A DNA stretch of 64,000 bases from Adiantum capillus-veneris (lineage: Eukaryota; Streptophyta; Polypodiopsida; Polypodiales; Pteridaceae): NCBI GenBank assembly GCA_014529385.2, contig CM043971.1, positions 57,974,709 to 58,038,708 on the forward strand, given 5' to 3'. The translations under genes were made by a program, and so were the position numbers. This document shows, piece by piece, positions 1-10,742 of this stretch; position 1 is the first letter of the stretch, and every line of letters begins with the position of its first letter. Under the pieces are notes generated by a model. That model had not been told where the DNA came from and did no database searches. It saw nothing but the letters and a program-made list of their open reading frames with translations.

Positions 1-448
1 GCCTGTTCGGGGTCCGTTTGAGATCATCTAAAAGGCCAAGGGTGCCCAAGTAATAAAGCTAAGTGTGGGAACTGAAAAATTAGAGAGAAGACCAGAAAAA
101 ACGTGGAGAAGAGAGGAGGAACAGCCGCAAGTGTGTTTTTGGTGTTTTTGGAGCCTGTTTTGGCCCTAAACTGCTCATCCGAGATCGGATTTGAGCACTT
201 TGACATTGTAGACTGGGGTTTTGGGCCGTTCCGGACGCGATGGCGCTGTCCATTTTTCCAAATTCCTCACTCTTTTTGTGCTGTTTTTTCTGTGTAAGTT
301 TCTCCTATGAGCGAAGTTTCTGCTCTAGTTTGTGATTGTATCTGACTTATTTTACCCATATTGTGTGAGCTATTTGCCCCATTGGTGTTGGCCCAAGCTC
401 AATTGTATCTAAGCATCAGAAGTTCTCCTCTTTTGAGCTGAGTTTTTT

Positions 449-486
<38 letters not shown>

Positions 487-666
487 AGTGGGCAAGTGGA
501 TAGTCTCTCTCCTCTCACTCCAGAGGTGTGTTCCCTGTCTCGGCCAGGTGTGTTGTCTAAGCCGAGTGGTGCCCCATAGTGTGTGTGTGTGTGTGTGTAT
601 CTTCCCAAGAGTGTGTGTCGGGTCGTTATAGAGGCGCTGTGTGTGTTTTCATCCCGCTCACAACGT
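1..666. other. Non-coding left flank
   Basis: I see no supported gene here. The short open frames are not shared with any other copy in the window and have no recognisable motif. The stretch holds a long (GT)n tract near 450-485 and a shorter one near 580-597. It lies outside the inverted-repeat arm, whose match to the far side of the window stops at about 667. Confidence 0.6.
450..485. repeat. (GT)n microsatellite
   Basis: An uninterrupted run of GT dinucleotides. The antisense frame reads as a Thr-His repeat and is not a gene. Confidence 0.95.
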
Positions 667-1150
667 CTCTCTTTATACCAATGGCCGTGCATATGTGCTT
701 CTCATGCTATGCTCCACCACCATCTTGTAGCTTTGGGAAGGGCTTGACACATGCACAAATCTCTCAACACCATGTCAAAAGGGCTTCTACCTCAACCTGT
801 GTGAATAGAGCGTATTTCGACATGATTTAAGTCGTCTTCACATTGCTTGATGATGTGGTAGAGATCTTCGACATGACCTCCTGTGGCCACCATAGGGTGC
901 GACGTTGTTGGGGTGGTGGTTGTCCTTCATACGTGTGGGCATTGTAGAGAGATAATAATGTTTAGGGCTTAAATTAAACACCAAATTCAAGTCTTGCACG
1001 ATCTATTTTTCATGGCTTGTGTTTTTTAATTCTAAATAATTACCACAATAAATAATGACATATATATCTCTTCTTTGTCCACTTTTCATAGCTTCAAATC
1101 TTTTCTAATTTTAGGTGAGCACAGATCTCTCCCTTTGTTTGTCTCTCCAA

Positions 1151-1153
<3 letters not shown>

Positions 1154-1201
<48 letters not shown>
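1154..1201. repeat. (GA)n microsatellite
   Basis: About 24 GA units. The equivalent position of the right arm (47,879-47,915) carries a shorter (CT)n, so the tract predates the duplication and has changed length since. Confidence 0.95.
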
Positions 1202-1204
<3 letters not shown>

Positions 1205-1665
1205 ATGGTATACTACAAATGGAATTTTGGTGGTATATTACAATCAAAAGGCTCATGTGACACCAAAGCGATAAGTATGGCTACTCAATTTTATGCTTCA
1301 AGAAATGGCTCCCCATTATAACCATAACACAAGAAATACAAGTCAGGAAAAACGTGGGCCGCTTTCACCAAAATGAGTATCCACTTGCTATCTACAAAAT
1401 CACCCGATGAGCTGAGGTTTTAAAGTGACAAAGTCTTTAAAGGTTGAAAAAGTGAGCACTCCAATGAGTGACCCTATCAAGAATTTCTTTTTCCTCTCTT
1501 AAAACAAGTAGGCATGACATTTGCATCATTGGCATTTTGAATTGGAGGCCATCCATGAAGCACCTCCAAACATGTTTCCAAATCTTGTCACTTGTTTTCT
1601 CCTTGAACATTCCAATAATCTGTGGTTGGATCTCTCCTCAAAAACCCTAGCTTGACTGCTTTTTG

Positions 1666-2049
1666 TTATGTATTTATATTGAACACGACAATAACCTTGA
1701 AAGATGGAGTAGACATGGAGGAGCTGCTTACAACCAATACTACATCTCCTATTTCCACCCATGGCCGTGCACATCCAACCTTGCCAGGTTGTAGCAACCA
1801 AGTTCGAAAAATGGTGTCGCTCATTTCATATATCACCTTGTTTTGGGTATTGCGAAAAGGTAGAAAGAAGCACTTGTGTAGTATGGCATATGTTGATAAA
1901 AGACACTTCTTTTTGCAAGAAAAATCCACATCACTAATCAATCTCATCCCAATGACCTTACCAAGTTGAAGAGGATCTATTCCATTGCCTCCATTTATAA
2001 ACTCCCCAATCAAGAACAACTCAATGCCTCTGTTATGCTCATGTGACAA
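1666..2049 (-). CDS. Hypothetical element-encoded frame, left copy
   Basis: A 127-codon frame that I do not recognise. It is conserved at the protein level in the inverted copy at 45,686-46,000 (mostly conservative differences over about 100 residues), which suggests past coding selection. Residues visible include a CKKKC cluster and the segment LLQPGKVGCARPWVEIGDVV. It reads toward the breakpoint at 2,106 and may be a terminal exon of the methyltransferase/transposase unit or of another passenger gene. No start context supports the first codon. Confidence 0.35.
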   Translation of the reverse strand: MSHEHNRGIELFLIGEFINGGNGIDPLQLGKVIGMRLISDVDFSCKKKCLLSTYAILHKCFFLPFRNTQNKVIYEMSDTIFRTWLLQPGKVGCARPWVEIGDVVLVVSSSSMSTPSFKVIVVFNINT

Positions 2050-2219
2050 TAAACCCGTGATCTTCCATACACACTGAATTCGTTTGGTGATTTTCCGACG
2101 TTACCCTGATTGGATTGTAGGCTCAACACCCAGCTCTCAAGCTCACCTCGCAAAAGGGAACCTCTCTCTGAGGATGAACATGCAAATACTTGATCGCTAT
2201 CCTCAACACATGGCTCCAT
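2010..2219 (-). pseudogene. Chimeric exon: transposase N-terminus fused to outer block
   Basis: The first 37 codons (MEPCVEDSDQVFACSSSERG onward) match the transposase first exon at 7,660-7,869 and 12,973-13,182. At the codon after LQSN the match stops and the frame runs into the outer repeat block. The fusion is a by-product of the rearrangement that truncated copy A at 2,106/2,107; no function is implied. Confidence 0.75.
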
Positions 2220-2453
2220 TAGTCCTACATCACATAAACATACACAATTTTTTCACTTTGCTTGGTACGCTAATTAAAAAAAATGGAAACAAAATGTATT
2301 CAACCACTCTTCAAATATACAAATTGAAATTCAATAGAAAAAGGTTGTGTCCATCAATCACAATTCAAAGATACATACTCACATACAAAATGAATGAGCA
2401 AAAAACAATCATATTTGTCTTATAAAGTCAATGAAGTTGATGTCTCATGCCAT

Positions 2454-2837
2454 CTAAACCTCTAACAGATCGCCTATCTGAGAGAGGTAATGTTCATGGC
2501 ACCTCTCATCAATCTCAATACTCACGCAATACCGGTCTAAGACCTCACACACTTTGGCCATATTTTCGACCCCAGCAAAACAATCTATTATGATTTCCCC
2601 TTCTTGAGTGCAGAGCAAAACTAGGAAACCACAAAAGTTTGTGTGTCTCTCAGCTGCCCCACGCAAGGCATTGCATTCTTGATCTAGTGTCAGGTTTATC
2701 TTCCTTGTTGGTAGCTCCACAAATGTATCAGACTTGTTGTCGAAAGATCCCTTCATGACTTTTAGTAATTCTTGCTCCCAATGTAATTCACGTGTACCAT
2801 CTGGATGGACAAAGAATATAATCACTAAAGTGGAAAC
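2454..2837 (-). pseudogene. Methyltransferase-like C-terminal exon, copy A
   Basis: The last exon of the first gene. It ends with the segment EIIIDCFAGVENMAKVCEVL followed by DRYCVSIEIDERCHEHYL. This has the layout of the AdoMet-binding motif I of beta-class N4/N6 amino DNA methyltransferases: hydrophobic strand, D-x-F-x-G, helix, R-[FY]-hydrophobic-IE-D. The intron between 2,838 and 2,932 keeps GT...CAG borders in this copy. AdoMet binding is inferred from motif shape only. The first Gly position varies between copies (GVEN here, GVGN in copy B). Confidence 0.5.
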
Positions 2838-2932
2838 CTGCAAGGTAGCATTAAGAGAGTAAATTATTAGAGTTTAGCCTAAAATACTCTACAACCATAA
2901 TCCTCAAGTGGTTTTGACTTACCTCTTCTACT

Positions 2933-3519
2933 TTCCCACGAACGATCCTTTTGCATTGGGTTGTAGTTTCCAAGAACATACTATGTACATATTGAAGTTT
3001 GGATTGCCCCATCACACGTGACACAATCTCAAATTGATGCTCAATACCACTAGTAGTAACAGAGAAACCATCATGGCTCAAGAACTCTGATGCAATGATA
3101 ACTGACGTCTTTAGCTTTTCTGAATCCCATTCATTCCAAGCTCGTAGTTCATCCTCCTCTTCAAATGGGTACAAGCCAGATGGAAGATCTGCTCATACAA
3201 GAGAGACAAATGCATCCTCGTAGAATCTACCTTGGGCTTGAAGTTTCTCTATAAACCGTCGTATCATTACTGCATCTGAGTCTTCGAGGCCATTAAATGT
3301 ATCAATTGCAATATGCAATATATCAGCATGTACAGGGAGATGAAATGGCACAAAAGCCTCCGGTGCATCCTCATCTTCATTTTCCCATTGTGTTCGCGTA
3401 GTTTTGCCCTTCAGCTTTTTTTGTGGTGGTGTTTTCTTTGTTTTTCTATGCTTTCCTTCCAAGTTATTACCTCTTTTCTTCTCATCGGTACCCTTACCCT
3501 TGCGATCTGGACTTTGCAC
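2933..3519 (-). pseudogene. Basic linker and methyltransferase motif IV-like exon, copy A
   Basis: The exon starts with a Lys-rich linker, then a domain in which a hydrophobic strand leads into ADLPSGLY, followed by WNEWDSEKL, a helix and FLSHDGF. This matches the order motif IV, helix, L-x-x-x-G of beta-class amino methyltransferases, with DLPS in place of the catalytic [DNS]PP[YFW]. The Trp before ADLPSG is a TGA stop at 3,193-3,195, whereas copies B and C read TGG, so this copy is dead. It would splice to the exon at 2,454-2,837 through a 95-bp intron. Confidence 0.5.
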
Positions 3520-3871
3520 TACCTCTTTAAGAGTACCCTTACCACCTCTTGTACCTATCTTGCCAGGAGACTTTATTGTATCCTTTCCACTCTAGTCAAT
3601 CTTGTCGTGAGGGCTTCTTGTTTCCTTTCCACTTCTCCTTTCCCTTGTGTTTGTCACCGTGTCTTTCTTTGGAGTGCCGTGAGGGCTCCTTATATCCTTG
3701 CCACTACCACTACCACTTTCCTTTGCATTTGTTGTTGTATCTTTCTATGAAGTGCTCGTTGCAACTACTATTGGCTTGCACATAAGACATGTTTCCAAAC
3801 CATGCAAACAAAACATAAGTAGTGACTACTAACCTCATCTAATATATTTTATTGCAATGCATTGAACTCAC

Positions 3872-4494
3872 GTGTATATATTTCTGTCTCCTCGGTTGGA
3901 TAGTCAACTTCCAAATACTCTAAGAACCATGACACGTCATAGAGATCCTTAGGAAGAGTCCTATTTGCATCGAGCCATGAACGTGGGTACAATGATTTAT
4001 ATCCCAAAGATGAGACAACCTTCCACTCTTCAATGCTTGTCAGAATTCCTTGGATTTGACTATTTCTCAATAATTCCGCGAACCACCTATAGAGAGACTT
4101 GGATCATCAATAAAAGTTGGAAAAAAGCCATTGATACATACATTATCTAGATCTAAAAATAAAACAAAGAGATTACCTATAGGCAAACCGTCTTGTGGTT
4201 TGCTCTTGAAAGGGCATGTTCTCTCTTTGGATCCCCGGTGTAAGCTTTGGAAGATGCTTAAATTTATAGCGAAGATGAACCTTTTGACACTTATCAGAAA
4301 AATCTCTTATTATTGAACTCCACGAGATGTATGAAACCTCGTCAGCCTCTCTTATTAAATCAATTTCTCTCTCCACTACGCACTCCTAGTAAGAGTAGCA
4401 TGCAATATATGAGCGTCAGTCTTTGTCGGCCCCTTCGAAGCCCCATGCTCTTCCAATATCCTTGTTTAGAATGCGATCTAAAACAAAAACTTTT
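3872..4494 (-). pseudogene. N-terminal domain exons of the first gene, copy A
   Basis: Two exons: 4,494-4,177 and 4,086-3,872, separated by an intron with GTAATC donor and TATAG acceptor; the phases join inside one Arg codon. The second exon can end at a GTGAGT donor at 3,871. The encoded domain (segments WSSIIRDFSDKCQKVHLRY and SWLDANRTLPKDLYDVSWFL) has no family that I recognise. The acceptor of the following linker exon reads CATG here instead of CAGG as in copy C, so splicing onward is probably impaired. Confidence 0.45.
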
Positions 4495-4610
4495 CTGCAC
4501 TTGAAAAGTCATACAAATCAATGATATGCATGCCAAAGGAACATATTAAACAAAAATACTTGAGACTACCTTTCTGGAGGAAGCGGTGTTCAGGTCACTG
4601 TAAGCAGTTT

Positions 4611-4776
4611 GGCCAAAATGACCTATGAGACCAATCCACTCAAACTAGAGAGAGAGAGAGAGAGACAGAGAGAGAAATGAAATGAAAGGATATATTAACA
4701 TCTTCAATAGGTGCACAAGAGAGAGGGACAGAGAGAGAGAAATAAAATGAACGGATATATTAACATCTTCAATAGG
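4611..4776 (-). repeat. LINE-tail fragments in antisense
   Basis: Read on the minus strand, 4,632-4,611 is an exact 22-nt match to the LINE 3' tail at about 54,791 (begins GGTCTCATAGGTCATTTTGG). The segments at about 4,689-4,711 and 4,754-4,776 match the next part of that tail (TTGAAGAYGTTAATATA). The order of pieces differs from the LINE, so this is a rearranged or tandem remnant rather than one clean insertion. Confidence 0.65.
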
Positions 4777-5066
<290 letters not shown>

Positions 5067-5079
5067 AAAGTAAAAAACT

Positions 5080-5708
5080 CTTGCATTATTTTGATGTCCT
5101 AAATTAGTATTTCTGCATAAAGTGATCACCACATTGTCTTTTGCTTCATATCGCTCACCGCATATGTATACTTTTGAGTAGGAAAATCCCTCTAGATGAA
5201 TATATTGTTGGCCCCAATAACTCTTCAAAGAAATGATCTCCCAACCTTCGAGAGCCCTTTTTGTTGCTTTCAAACCATGTAGAACGATTCCCTTTCTCTG
5301 AATCATGCTCAAGCAATGACATGGGCCAAGACTTTGAGCATTCTTGTACAACTGTGTTGCTTGACCTTCAGAGGATGCAATTGCTCAGCACAACAGATGC
5401 CATCTTTCACAAGTTCCTACTTCCATGCTAGCCTTTGAAAAACCTTGCGGCAATAAAAGAGTCTCATGTATGCATGAGAGTATCCTCTCTGAAGGTGACA
5501 ATCCATCCTTCTAATTCTCCAACTATTGCAAGGTTCGTGATAAAAGTGCTCGAGTGTGATAATGAGTGTACGTTAACTCATTGAACATGTTATTGGTTGG
5601 AATCTCTACAATCTCCAACACGTTTCTCTCAAACTGGTAGCACCAAAGTCCATCATGGCTACTGTCGCGTATTATGTCATCAAACAACTCTCTAGAACCT
5701 ATATACAA
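5080..5708 (-). pseudogene. Transposase C-terminal segment, left arm
   Basis: This reads in two frames: 5,708-5,523 (segment LWCYQFERNVLEIVEIPTNN) and 5,520-5,082 (segment SYWGQQYIHLEGFSYSKVYI). The FER...PTNN arrangement resembles the region downstream of the catalytic domain in tnp2-type transposases. Stop codons occur at 'LLC*AIAS' and near the junction of the two parts. The right-arm copy is split by the retrotransposon at 15,307/43,326, and this uninterrupted left copy shows what the pre-insertion sequence looked like. Confidence 0.55.
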
Positions 5709-6163
5709 AGATTGACGTTATTTTAGGTCTCCATGTTATATAAGGAGTGTTTATTATATTTGTCGTTAATAGAAACATACACACCTGCCACGTGCTCTAG
5801 AGGAGAAACAATCTCTCCTCCCTCTTCATCCATAATAATTCTCCATGCTGAAAGTAGTTTTCGGGTAGCATTGATGGTCCAAAGTCCAACCATGAGTACG
5901 TGTGTAGTTGTAGAACATATAAGCTACGTCAACCAACATCATTCCCACATCTCTCAATGTCTGGAACATTATTTAAAATGTGTGGTAAACACCATTGAAT
6001 AAACTTTTGATGCTCTTCTGCAATAAAATTTCCGTGGTGTCTAGTAGCATGCAACGGCCATCATCCACTTCTGCGAAGTGTTCGGGGAATTGCAACAGTA
6101 GCTTCATATATTCCATGGGTGATGGATGTTTTCATGCCATTGCTAGCCTTTAAAAATAGTTGT
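5709..6163 (-). pseudogene. Transposase middle segment with stops, left arm
   Basis: On the minus strand this region encodes a broken frame containing HHGNFIAEEHQKFIQWCLPH and YTRTHGWTLDHQCYPKT-like parts, interrupted by stops and frame changes. It lies between the catalytic core and the C-terminal segment, as expected for one decayed transposase gene. The same lesions are visible in the right arm at 14,680-15,140. Confidence 0.45.
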
Positions 6164-6859
6164 TTAAGTATACTTCTTGAAAATGTTCAGTGCAAGAATG
6201 TGCATCACATCATACACAAGATCCAAACTAATATCAAATCCATAGAGATGGTACAACCTCCAGAGTGGTGATTCTCCTGTTAGCCGTGCATTGGATAGAG
6301 TAGTGTTATACTCCTCCTTTGTTTGTTTTTGTCTTGAAAGTCTTATAGCTTCAAACATCTCTGTTGCAGTCCTCTTTTCTGGTGGGTAGCGAGCAATATA
6401 TTTATTCTTTGTGTATACGTACTTTGGAATGCATACCCCTTGAGTGATTTGCTTCATGGGAGGCTTATCCGGTTTACACCCGTTCTTGCCCTCATCCTTC
6501 AAACATCCTAGTTTACATTGGACTGGGTGATCGCCTATCCATGACATGAGAATTGCCCTTAGAATGCAAGAACGATATGCTATGTCCAAAGAGTTGTCAA
6601 ATATGGCCGTTGGTGGATAGTTAAAATTGATGGAGAACCCACCAACAAAAGCCGACTCAAGTTCACATATTAAAGGCTCTAAAAGGTATGGAAGAATATC
6701 GCCATGTTTCTTTTCTAACTTCAATAAGATGAGTGGCAAAAATAGCATTGGCAAAGGTCCAATAATTGAGTTTTTGCCACCGTTGAGGACCACCACTTCA
6801 ACAACCCCACTATCTTTCGGCTTGCTTGAAGCCGTTTGAAAGCCATCCCAATGGCACAT
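6164..6859 (-). pseudogene. tnp2-like transposase core, left arm
   Basis: A 231-codon frame starting MCHWDGFQTASSKPKDSGV, with PYLLEPLICELESAFVGG, then WIGDHPVQCKLGCLKDEG, and ending GFDISLDLVYDVMHILALNI. The HWDG start, the PL-x-x-EL block, the D-x-P block followed by Cys residues and the FD...D-x-MH block are the order seen in tnp2/Transposase_21-type transposases (CACTA-related; KDZ-type is an alternative). The frame stops just after the MH block while homology continues, so the gene is broken. It differs from the right-arm copy by only a few residues. Confidence 0.6.
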
Positions 6860-7119
6860 TAGTGCAAAATTTCGAGGATCCCCCTAAAAAAACATGAAAG
6901 TTATGGGCATGATAAACATTGCTAAGATGAAGCCTATTCAAATTGATTGCAATATTGTCTCACCTGACCATTCTTCTTGGCACTTTGATATTTGTTGCAC
7001 AATGTGAGCATAAGAACTCATATTCCTTGGTAATCTCATTCCAATTGTTGTTTAGCTCCGGACTACGCAAGGCGGTTGGAAAAGTCCGATAATACATGGC
7101 ACAAAAACTATTGGGGCAC

Positions 7120-7629
7120 TTAACTGGAATCTCCCACTCTTTCTATAGGTTCCAAAAGTCTTTGCACATTCTTATTTTTTCCCCATCCCAGTAATCGTTG
7201 TGATAACATTGGTAGAGGTTGAACTGTCCGCTTGCCAACTACTTCTTGCCCGCCACATTGTAAGAAAATCATGACAAAACTCCTCACACTGACATAGAAG
7301 ATGCAATTGCTCGATAAACGAGATGTACTCAAATCGCACCATGTTTTTTCTCTCTTGCCGCAGAAATCACAACGTCCACAACATGTCTCACAATTTCTCT
7401 TGTGCTTATTCCTTGAAGAGGACGGAGAACATGTACATGGTAAAACATTCCCCACGTATATATCCTCTGCATCTGGGGGGAAAAGAGTGGGCTTGTGTTG
7501 TTTTTCATCCTTGCCTATACAAAGTCGCCACTGTGCAATTTTTAAAAGCCCCTTCTCTTTATATCGAGCAAACACCTGTGTAATAGTTTGTGGTAAGGTG
7601 TTGTCTACTCCTGGAAAGTCTTTATCCAC
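7120..7629 (-). pseudogene. Cys-rich transposase region, left arm
   Basis: A frame with a cysteine cluster (CTCSPSSSRNKHKRNCETCC then GRCDFCGK) that could be a zinc-binding domain upstream of the transposase core. After KTWCD the apparent coding frame shifts, then shifts again near YWDGEK, and a TAG follows. Both arms share these lesions, so the gene was already dead when the arms were duplicated. Confidence 0.45.
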
Positions 7630-7659
7630 GACAATTTCTAAGAGTGACCTATTTTGCCT

Positions 7660-7869
7660 TTATTTCATAGATCGTTTTCCCTTTCCCTTTCTATTTGGGG
7701 GAAATATCATTTTCAATATTACATCTTGTGCAAGCAAAGGTGAATGAAAACTATCCAGATTGGATTGTAGGCTCAACACCCAGCTCTCAAGCTCACCTCG
7801 CAAAAGGGAACCTCTCTCTGAGGATGAACATGCAAATACTTGATTGCTATCCTCAACACATGGCTCCAT
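7660..7869 (-). pseudogene. Transposase first exon, left arm
   Basis: A 69-codon frame beginning MEPCVEDSNQVFACSSSERG and ending with a basic KGKGKRSMK tail at a TAA. The same frame stays open beyond the TAA into the Cys-rich region, so the stop may be a nonsense mutation; it is present in both arms. The upstream sequence ends in GATGTAG, a plausible splice acceptor just before the ATG. Confidence 0.45.
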
Positions 7870-8101
7870 TAGTCCTACATCACATAAACATACACAATTG
7901 TTTCACTTTGCTTGGTACGCTGATTAAAAAAAATGGGAACAAAATGTATTCAACCACTCTTCAAATATACAAATTGAAATTCAATAGAAAAAGGTTGTCC
8001 ATCAATCACAATTCAAAGATACATACTCACATACAAAATGAATGAGCAAAAAACAATCATATTTGTCTTATAAAGTCAATGAAGTTGATGTCTCATGCCA
8101 T

Positions 8102-8491
8102 CTAAACCTCTAACAGATCGCCTATCTGAGAGAGGCAATGTTCATGGCACCTCTCATCAATCTCAATACTCACGCAATACCGGTCTAAGACCTCACACAC
8201 TTTGGCCATATTTCCGACCCCAGCAAAACAATCTATTATAATTTCCGCTTCTTGAGTGCAGAGCAAAACTAGGAAACCACAAAAGTTTGTGTGTCTCTCA
8301 ACTGCACCACGCAAGGCATTGCCTTCTTCATCTAGTGTGAGGTTTAGCTTCCCTATTGGTAGCTCCACAAATGTATCAGACTTGTTGTCGAAAGATCCCT
8401 TCATGACTTTTAGTAATGCTTGCTCCCAATGTAATTCACGTGTACAATCTGGATGGACAAAGAATGTAATCACTAAAGTGGAAACTTGCAA
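8102..8491 (-). pseudogene. Methyltransferase-like C-terminal exon, copy B
   Basis: Same layout as copy A, with the best-preserved motif I shape: EIIIDCFAGVGNMAKVCEVL then DRYCVSIEIDERCHE, ending GDLLEV. The acceptor before this exon reads TTGCAAG rather than TTGCAGG and the donor is GC rather than GT, so splicing from the motif IV exon may be weakened or shifted by one base. Confidence 0.55.
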
Positions 8492-8582
8492 GGTAGCATT
8501 AAGAGAGTAAATTATTAGAGTTTAGCTTAAAAAAACTCTGCAACCATAATCCTCTAGTGGTTTTGACTTGCCTCTTCTACTT

Positions 8583-9053
8583 TCCCACGAATGATCCTTT
8601 TGCATTGGGTTGTAGTTTCCAAGAACATACTATGTACATACTGAAGTTTGGATTGCCCCATCACACGTGACACAATCTTAAATTGATGCTGAATACCACT
8701 AATAGTAACAAAGAAACCATCATGACTCAAGATCTCTGTTGCAGTGGTGACTGACGCCCTTAGCTTTTCTGAATCCCATTCATTCCAAGCTCGTAGTTCA
8801 TCCTCCTCTTCAAATGAGTACAAGCCAGATGGAAGATCTGCCCATACAAGAGAGACATGTGCATCCTCATAGAATCCACCTTGGGCTTGAAGTTTCTCTA
8901 TAAACCGTCGTATCATTACTGCATCTGAGTCTTCGGGGCCATTAAATGTATCAATTGCAATATGCAATATATCAGCATGTACAGGGAGATGAAATGGCAC
9001 AAAAGCCTCCGGTGCATCCTCATCTTCATTTTCCCATTATGTTCGCGCAGTGT
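8583..9053 (-). pseudogene. Methyltransferase motif IV-like exon, copy B
   Basis: The frame is open through VPFHLPVHADILHIAIDTFN, VSLVWADLPSGLYSFEEEDE and WNEWDSEKLRASVTTATEIL. In this copy, unlike copy A, the motif IV region is uninterrupted. The DLPS tetrapeptide sits where active enzymes have [DNS]PP[YFW], so catalysis is doubtful even in an intact ancestor. Confidence 0.55.
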
Positions 9054-9521
9054 TTCCCTTCAGCTTTTTTTGTGGTGGTGATTTCTTTTTTTTTCTATGC
9101 TTTCCTTCCAAGTTATTACCTCTTTTCTTCTCATCGGTACCCTTACCCTTGCGATCTGGACTTTGCACTACCTCTTTAAGAGTACCCTTACCACCTCTTG
9201 TACCTATCTTGCCAGGAGACTTTATTGTATCCTTTCCACTCTAGTCAATCTTGTCGTGAGGGCTTCTTGTTTCCTTTCCACTTCTCCTTTCCCTTGTGTT
9301 TGTCACTGTGTCTTTCTTTGGAGTGTCGTGAGGGCTCCTTATATCCTTGCCACTACCACTACCACTTTCCTTTGCATTTGTTGTTGTATTTTTCTATGAA
9401 GTGCTCGTTGCAACTACTATTGGCTTGCACATAAGACATGTTTCCAAACCATGCAAACAAAACATAAGTAGTGACTACTAACCTCATCTAATATATTTTA
9501 TTGCAATGCATTGAACTCACG

Positions 9522-10145
9522 TGTATATATTTCTGTCTCCTCGGTTGGATAGTCAGCTTCCAAATACTCTAAGAACCATGACACATCATAGAGATCCTTA
9601 GGAAGAGTCACATTTGCATCGAGCCATGAACGTGGGTACAATGATTTATATCCCAAAGATGAGACAACCTTCCACTCTTCAACGCTTGTCAGAATTCCTT
9701 GGATTTGACTATTTCTCAATAATTCCGCGAACCACCTATAGAGAGACTTGGATCATCAATAAAAGTTGGAAAAAAGCCATTGATACATACATTATCTAGA
9801 TCTAAAAATAAAACAAAGAGATTACCTATAGGCAAACCGTCTTGTGGTTTTCTCTTGAAAGGGCATGTTCTCTCTTTGGATCCCCGGTGTAAGCTTTGGA
9901 AGATGCTTAAATGAATAGCGAAGATGAACCTTTTGACACTTATCAGAAAAATCTCTTATTATTGAACTCCACGAGATGTATGAAACCTCGTCAGCCTCTC
10001 TTATTAAATAAATTGCTCTCTCCACTACGCACTCCTAGTAAGAGTAGCATGCAATATATGAGCGTCAGTCTTTGTCGCCCCCTTCGAAGCCCCATGCTCT
10101 TCCAATATCCTTGTTTAGAATGCGATCCAAAACAAAAACTTGTCT
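9522..10145 (-). pseudogene. N-terminal domain exons of the first gene, copy B
   Basis: The two exons and their GTAATC/TATAG splice borders match copy A with few substitutions (segments WSSIIRDFSDKCQKVHLRYS and SWLDANVTLPKDLYDVSWFL). I do not recognise the domain. The exon pair lies directly upstream of the basic linker and methyltransferase-like exons in all three copies, supporting one gene. Confidence 0.45.
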
Positions 10146-10290
10146 GCACTTGAAAAGTCATACAAATCAATGATATGCATGCCAAAGGAACATATTAAAC
10201 AAAAATACTTGAGACTACCTTTCTGGAGGAAGCGGTGTTTGGGTCACTGTAAGCAGTTTGGCCAAAATGACCTATGAGTCCAATCCACTC

Positions 10291-10618
<328 letters not shown>

Positions 10619-10742
10619 TCGCGGACAAACTGCTTACAGTGACCCGAACACCGCTTCCTCCACAAAGGTAGTCTCAAGTATTTTTGTTTAATATGTTCTT
10701 TTGGCATGCATATCATTGATTTGTATGACTTTTCAAGTGCAG

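Larger units (their letters stand above)
667..2106 (-). repeat. Outer block of the inverted repeat, left copy
   Basis: This block matches 45,626-48,401 in reverse orientation, apart from a 1.34-kb insertion present only in the right copy. The match starts at the GTCTCTCTTTATACC segment (667) and ends at the AGGGTAACG segment (about 2,098-2,106). There it joins, without a shared overlap of note, the interior of a transposase exon. The abrupt edge marks a rearrangement breakpoint. It contains a (GA)n tract and one short hypothetical frame. Confidence 0.8.
2107..4630 (-). mobile_element. Methyltransferase-like gene unit, copy A (truncated)
   Basis: A direct repeat of 7,746-10,280 and an inverted repeat of about 10,625-13,090, differing by only a percent or two by eye. 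It contains the complete first gene of the unit (N-terminal domain exons, linker, methyltransferase-like exons) and only the start of the transposase gene. Its upstream end borders a GA tract and a LINE-tail fragment, as copy B does. Confidence 0.8.
7746..10290 (-). mobile_element. Methyltransferase-like gene unit, copy B
   Basis: This is contiguous with the left-arm transposase (5,080-7,745), so the left arm is one complete unit reading outward from the centre of the palindrome. It is a direct repeat of copy A and an inverted repeat of copy C. Confidence 0.8.

Noticed and set aside
1075-1321. Open frames with Glu-Arg repeats (also 4,711-5,086, 10,258-10,691, 22,268-22,588, 35,694-36,050, 47,759-47,995)
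   Set aside because: They are translations of (GA)n/(CT)n tracts; any frame through such DNA stays open by composition.
3313-3785. Plus-strand frames opposite the linker/methyltransferase exon (also 8,946-9,434 and minus-strand 11,447-11,878)
   Set aside because: Antisense shadows: the opposite strand carries the conserved, motif-bearing frame in all three copies.
7301-7747. 148-codon frame antisense to the Cys-rich transposase region (also 13,095-13,541)
   Set aside because: Conserved only because the DNA is duplicated; the opposite strand has the Cys clusters and continuity with the transposase.
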